Below are positions 61,848-64,000 of a stretch of 64,000 nt of DNA, one piece after another. Numbering within the stretch: position 1 is the stretch's first letter; each line of letters starts with the position of its first letter. The translations under genes were made by a program, and so were the position numbers. The notes beneath the pieces were generated by a model. The model was given only the letters and a program-made list of their open reading frames with translations. It was not told the DNA's origin and did not search any database. Origin of the DNA: an uncultured Microbacterium sp. (GTDB lineage: Bacteria; Actinomycetota; Actinomycetes; Actinomycetales; Microbacteriaceae); NCBI RefSeq assembly GCF_947488465.1, contig NZ_CANKZA010000001.1, positions 744,001-808,000 of the forward strand, read 5' to 3'.

Positions 61848-63328
61848 GCGAGCATCTCCCGCAAGCGCGCGAGGCCGGCCTGGATCTCGACCTCCAACGC
61901 GTCGAGTTCATTCAGAATTTCGGTCGGTGAGCGGTGCTCGACCTCCTCGATCTCGAGTTCCTTGTAGCGGTTGAGGGACAGGTCGTACGCGTTGTCGACG
62001 ATCTCCTGTTTGGGCACGAGGAACGACTGGGCCGTCCGCGGGCGCTCGGCCTCCGCATCCCGCGTCTTCCAGCGGGCGACGATGTCGGGGTAGTCCGTCG
62101 CCTCGATCGGGGTGCGCTTGTCGTCGAGCGTGAAGCCGTCGGCGCGCACGTCGTAGAACCACACGTTGTGCGTGCCGCCAGAACTGGTCTTCGTGAACAG
62201 CAGAATCGCCGTCGACACCCCGGTGTACGGCTTGAAGGTGCCGGACGGCAGTTTGATGACGGCATCCAACTTCTGATCTTCGACCAGCATCTTCCGCACC
62301 GCCTTGTGCGCATTCGACGATCCGAACAGCACACCCTCCGGCACGATCACCGCGGCGCGGCCGCCGTTCTTCAGCAACTTGATCATGAGCACGAGGAAGA
62401 GCAGCTCGGTCTTGCGCGTCTTGACGGCCGTCTGCAGATCCTTCGCGACCGTCTCGTCGTCGAGCGAACCGGCAAACGGCGGGTTCGCGAGCACGAGCGA
62501 GTACACACCCTCCGACGGGTGCCCCTCCGACAGCGAATCGGCGCGCTCGATCGTCGGGTTCTCGACCCCGTGCAACAGCATGTTCATGCTCGCGATGCGA
62601 GCCATCGCGGCATCCGAGTCGAACCCCGTGAACATCTCGTTGTTGAAGTGCGCGCGGAAGGTGGCATCTGTCCACGCGTCGGCGTGGTGCTCGCGCAGAA
62701 ACTCTTCCGCGGCGACGAGGAAGCCAGCGGTACCGACGGCCGGGTCGATGATGGTGTCGTCGATGCGCGGCTCGGTGAGGTCGACCATCAGCTGAATCAC
62801 GTGCCGCGCCGTGCGGAACTGCCCGTTCGTGCCGCTCGTCGCGAGCTTCTTCAGCATGTACTCGTAGATGTCGCCCTTGGTGTCGCGATCATCCATCGGA
62901 ATGTCGGCGAGCAGGTCGACGACCTTCGTCAGCAGCGCCGGCGTCGGGATCGTGAACCGGGCATCCTTCATGTTGCGCGCGTAGCTCGACCCCTCCGCGC
63001 CCAGGCGGCGCAGGAACGGGAAGACGTACTCGGCGACGACCTCGAACATCTCGCTCGGCGAGAAGTTCGTGAACACGCTCCAGCGCAGATCGGTGTACGG
63101 CCGTGGCGTGCGCGCCGTGTCGTCGAGCCCCTCCGGGAACACCGGATTCTCGATCGGCTGACCGGTGCGCGCCGCCTTCTTCTCGGCGAGCGTGTGCAGC
63201 TCATCGAGCCGGCGAATGAACAGCAGATACGTGATCTGCTCGATCACCTCGACCGGATTCGCGATGCCGCCCGACCAGAACGCATCCCAGACTTTGTCGA
63301 CCTGAGGGCGCAGTTCACCTGTGACCAC
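61844..63328 (-). CDS. hsdM: Type I restriction-modification methyltransferase subunit
   Basis: GTG 63328 (MVTGELRPQVDKVW) gives 494 aa. An N-terminal HsdM helical domain is followed by an N6-adenine methyltransferase with motif I DPAVGTAGFLVAA and motif IV LANPPFAGS. It methylates adenines with SAM in complex with HsdS. The gene lies 29 nt after era on the same strand, so it may be read from the era transcript. Confidence 0.95.
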   Translation of the reverse strand: MVTGELRPQVDKVWDAFWSGGIANPVEVIEQITYLLFIRRLDELHTLAEKKAARTGQPIENPVFPEGLDDTARTPRPYTDLRWSVFTNFSPSEMFEVVAEYVFPFLRRLGAEGSSYARNMKDARFTIPTPALLTKVVDLLADIPMDDRDTKGDIYEYMLKKLATSGTNGQFRTARHVIQLMVDLTEPRIDDTIIDPAVGTAGFLVAAEEFLREHHADAWTDATFRAHFNNEMFTGFDSDAAMARIASMNMLLHGVENPTIERADSLSEGHPSEGVYSLVLANPPFAGSLDDETVAKDLQTAVKTRKTELLFLVLMIKLLKNGGRAAVIVPEGVLFGSSNAHKAVRKMLVEDQKLDAVIKLPSGTFKPYTGVSTAILLFTKTSSGGTHNVWFYDVRADGFTLDDKRTPIEATDYPDIVARWKTRDAEAERPRTAQSFLVPKQEIVDNAYDLSLNRYKELEIEEVEHRSPTEILNELDALEVEIQAGLARLREMLA

Positions 63329-63357
63329 CGGGGTACTCCTTCGTCGTTGCGCGCGCG

Positions 63358-64000
63358 TCAGAAGCCGAGGCGGCCGAGCTGCTTGGGGTCGCGCTGCCAT
63401 TCCTTGGCGACCCGCACGTGGAGCTTGAGGAACACCTTGGTGCCCACGAGCGGCTCGATCTGAGCGCGAGCGCGCGATCCGACATCGGCCAGACGCGATC
63501 CGCGGTGGCCGATGATGATCGCCTTCTGACTGTCACGCTCCACGACGATGTTCGCGAAGATGTCGGTCATCGATCCGGTCTGGCGGCGCGACATGTCTTC
63601 GATCGTCACGGCGATCGAGTGCGGCAGCTCGTCGCGCACGCCCTCGAGCGCAGCTTCGCGGATGATCTCCGCGATCCGGTCCTCGATCGATTCGTCGGTG
63701 ACGACGCCCTCTTCGTAGAGGCGCGGCCCGCGCGGCATGAGCGCGAGAAGCTCGTCGGTCAGCACGTCGAGCTGCTCTCCGGCCACCGCCGACAGCGGAA
63801 TGACGGCGACCCAGTCCTCGCGAAGACCGTCGATCTCCATCAGCCGCTCGGTGATCTGATCACGTGAGGCGATGTCGGTCTTGGTGACCAAAGCGATCTT
63901 CTTCGCCCGCGGAAAACCGTCGAGCGACTCAGCGATGCGGCGATCGCCGGGGCCGATCTTCTCGGTCGCCGGCGCGAGGAAGCAGATCACGTCGACGTCG
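63358..64000 (-). CDS. era: GTPase Era, 5'-truncated by the window
   Basis: The C-terminal 213 aa are present; the frame continues past the right edge. Visible are the G4 motif VTKTDI, the G5 region PLSAVAG, and the KH domain (AIIIGHRGSRLADVGSRARAQIE). Era binds the 3' end of 16S rRNA and helps 30S assembly. The usual neighbours leuA and recO are present further left, so the hsd island has been inserted between era and leuA. Confidence 0.94.
   Translation of the reverse strand, partial: DVDVICFLAPATEKIGPGDRRIAESLDGFPRAKKIALVTKTDIASRDQITERLMEIDGLREDWVAVIPLSAVAGEQLDVLTDELLALMPRGPRLYEEGVVTDESIEDRIAEIIREAALEGVRDELPHSIAVTIEDMSRRQTGSMTDIFANIVVERDSQKAIIIGHRGSRLADVGSRARAQIEPLVGTKVFLKLHVRVAKEWQRDPKQLGRLGF

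Overview
The window is high-GC actinobacterial chromosome, most likely a Microbacterium-like member of the Microbacteriaceae. Support for this comes from the base composition, the glnE/glnA2 pair, a polyphosphate glucokinase, a FasR-fabD-fabH-acpP-fabF cluster next to a homodimeric-type aceE, an actinobacterial leuA with a Leu-rich leader peptide, a DUF222/HNH protein and a DUF2510-PASTA-Ltp protein. The species cannot be fixed from the sequence alone.

Layout. (1) 1-6812: the end of a gene cluster with a contractile-injection-system (CIS) type AAA+ ATPase and two related proteins of unknown function; the structural genes, if present, lie left of the window. (2) 6813-10098: an integration hot spot with a 3' tRNA fragment, two broken tyrosine integrases, one complete integrase and a small HTH protein. 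(3) 10099-40163: mostly core genome: nitrogen control (glnE, glnA2), ppgK, rnpB, an LPXTG protein with a DUF4012 protein, a PolA-like polymerase, an amino-acid permease, aceE and the FAS-II operon with its regulator, DUF3145, three tRNAs, a DMT-type membrane protein, def, an orphan ABC ATPase, dnaG-dgt-dusB, a glutathione peroxidase and a FrnE/DsbA-type oxidoreductase. (4) 40124-48763: a compact integrated element, 8,627 bp between its 13-bp core repeats. (5) 48811-53778: uppS, recO, a TRIC channel protein, leuA with its leader, and a lipoprotein. (6) 53783-63328: a defence-type island between leuA and era, with type I restriction genes hsdR, hsdS and hsdM separated by a DUF222/HNH gene, an Ltp-domain protein and a VapBC-type toxin-antitoxin pair. 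The window ends inside era.

The most interesting system is the 8.6-kb element. It encodes a large serine integrase, a run of small proteins, an SF3 (P4/D5-type) helicase, a WhiB-like protein, scaffold-like proteins, an HK97-type capsid protein and a possible head-tail connector. It has no terminase, portal, tail or lysis genes, yet both att cores and the integrase are intact. I read it as a capsid-encoding phage satellite rather than a decayed prophage. It sits inside the 5' coding end of frnE: joining the host sequences across the core restores an uninterrupted frnE reading frame, and in the lysogen the element supplies a substitute start codon and first nine codons. In the excised circle the two element ends would form a near-consensus promoter (TTGACT, 17 bp, TAATTT) whose start point falls at the integrase GTG; integration separates its -35 from its -10. 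The element also carries a perfect 21-bp inverted repeat of doubled GGTGAAGGGT units right after the helicase gene (candidate origin) and a capsid-gene leader with a three-way junction and two mutually exclusive hairpins, one of which would enclose the ribosome binding site. All of this is read from sequence; function is inferred.
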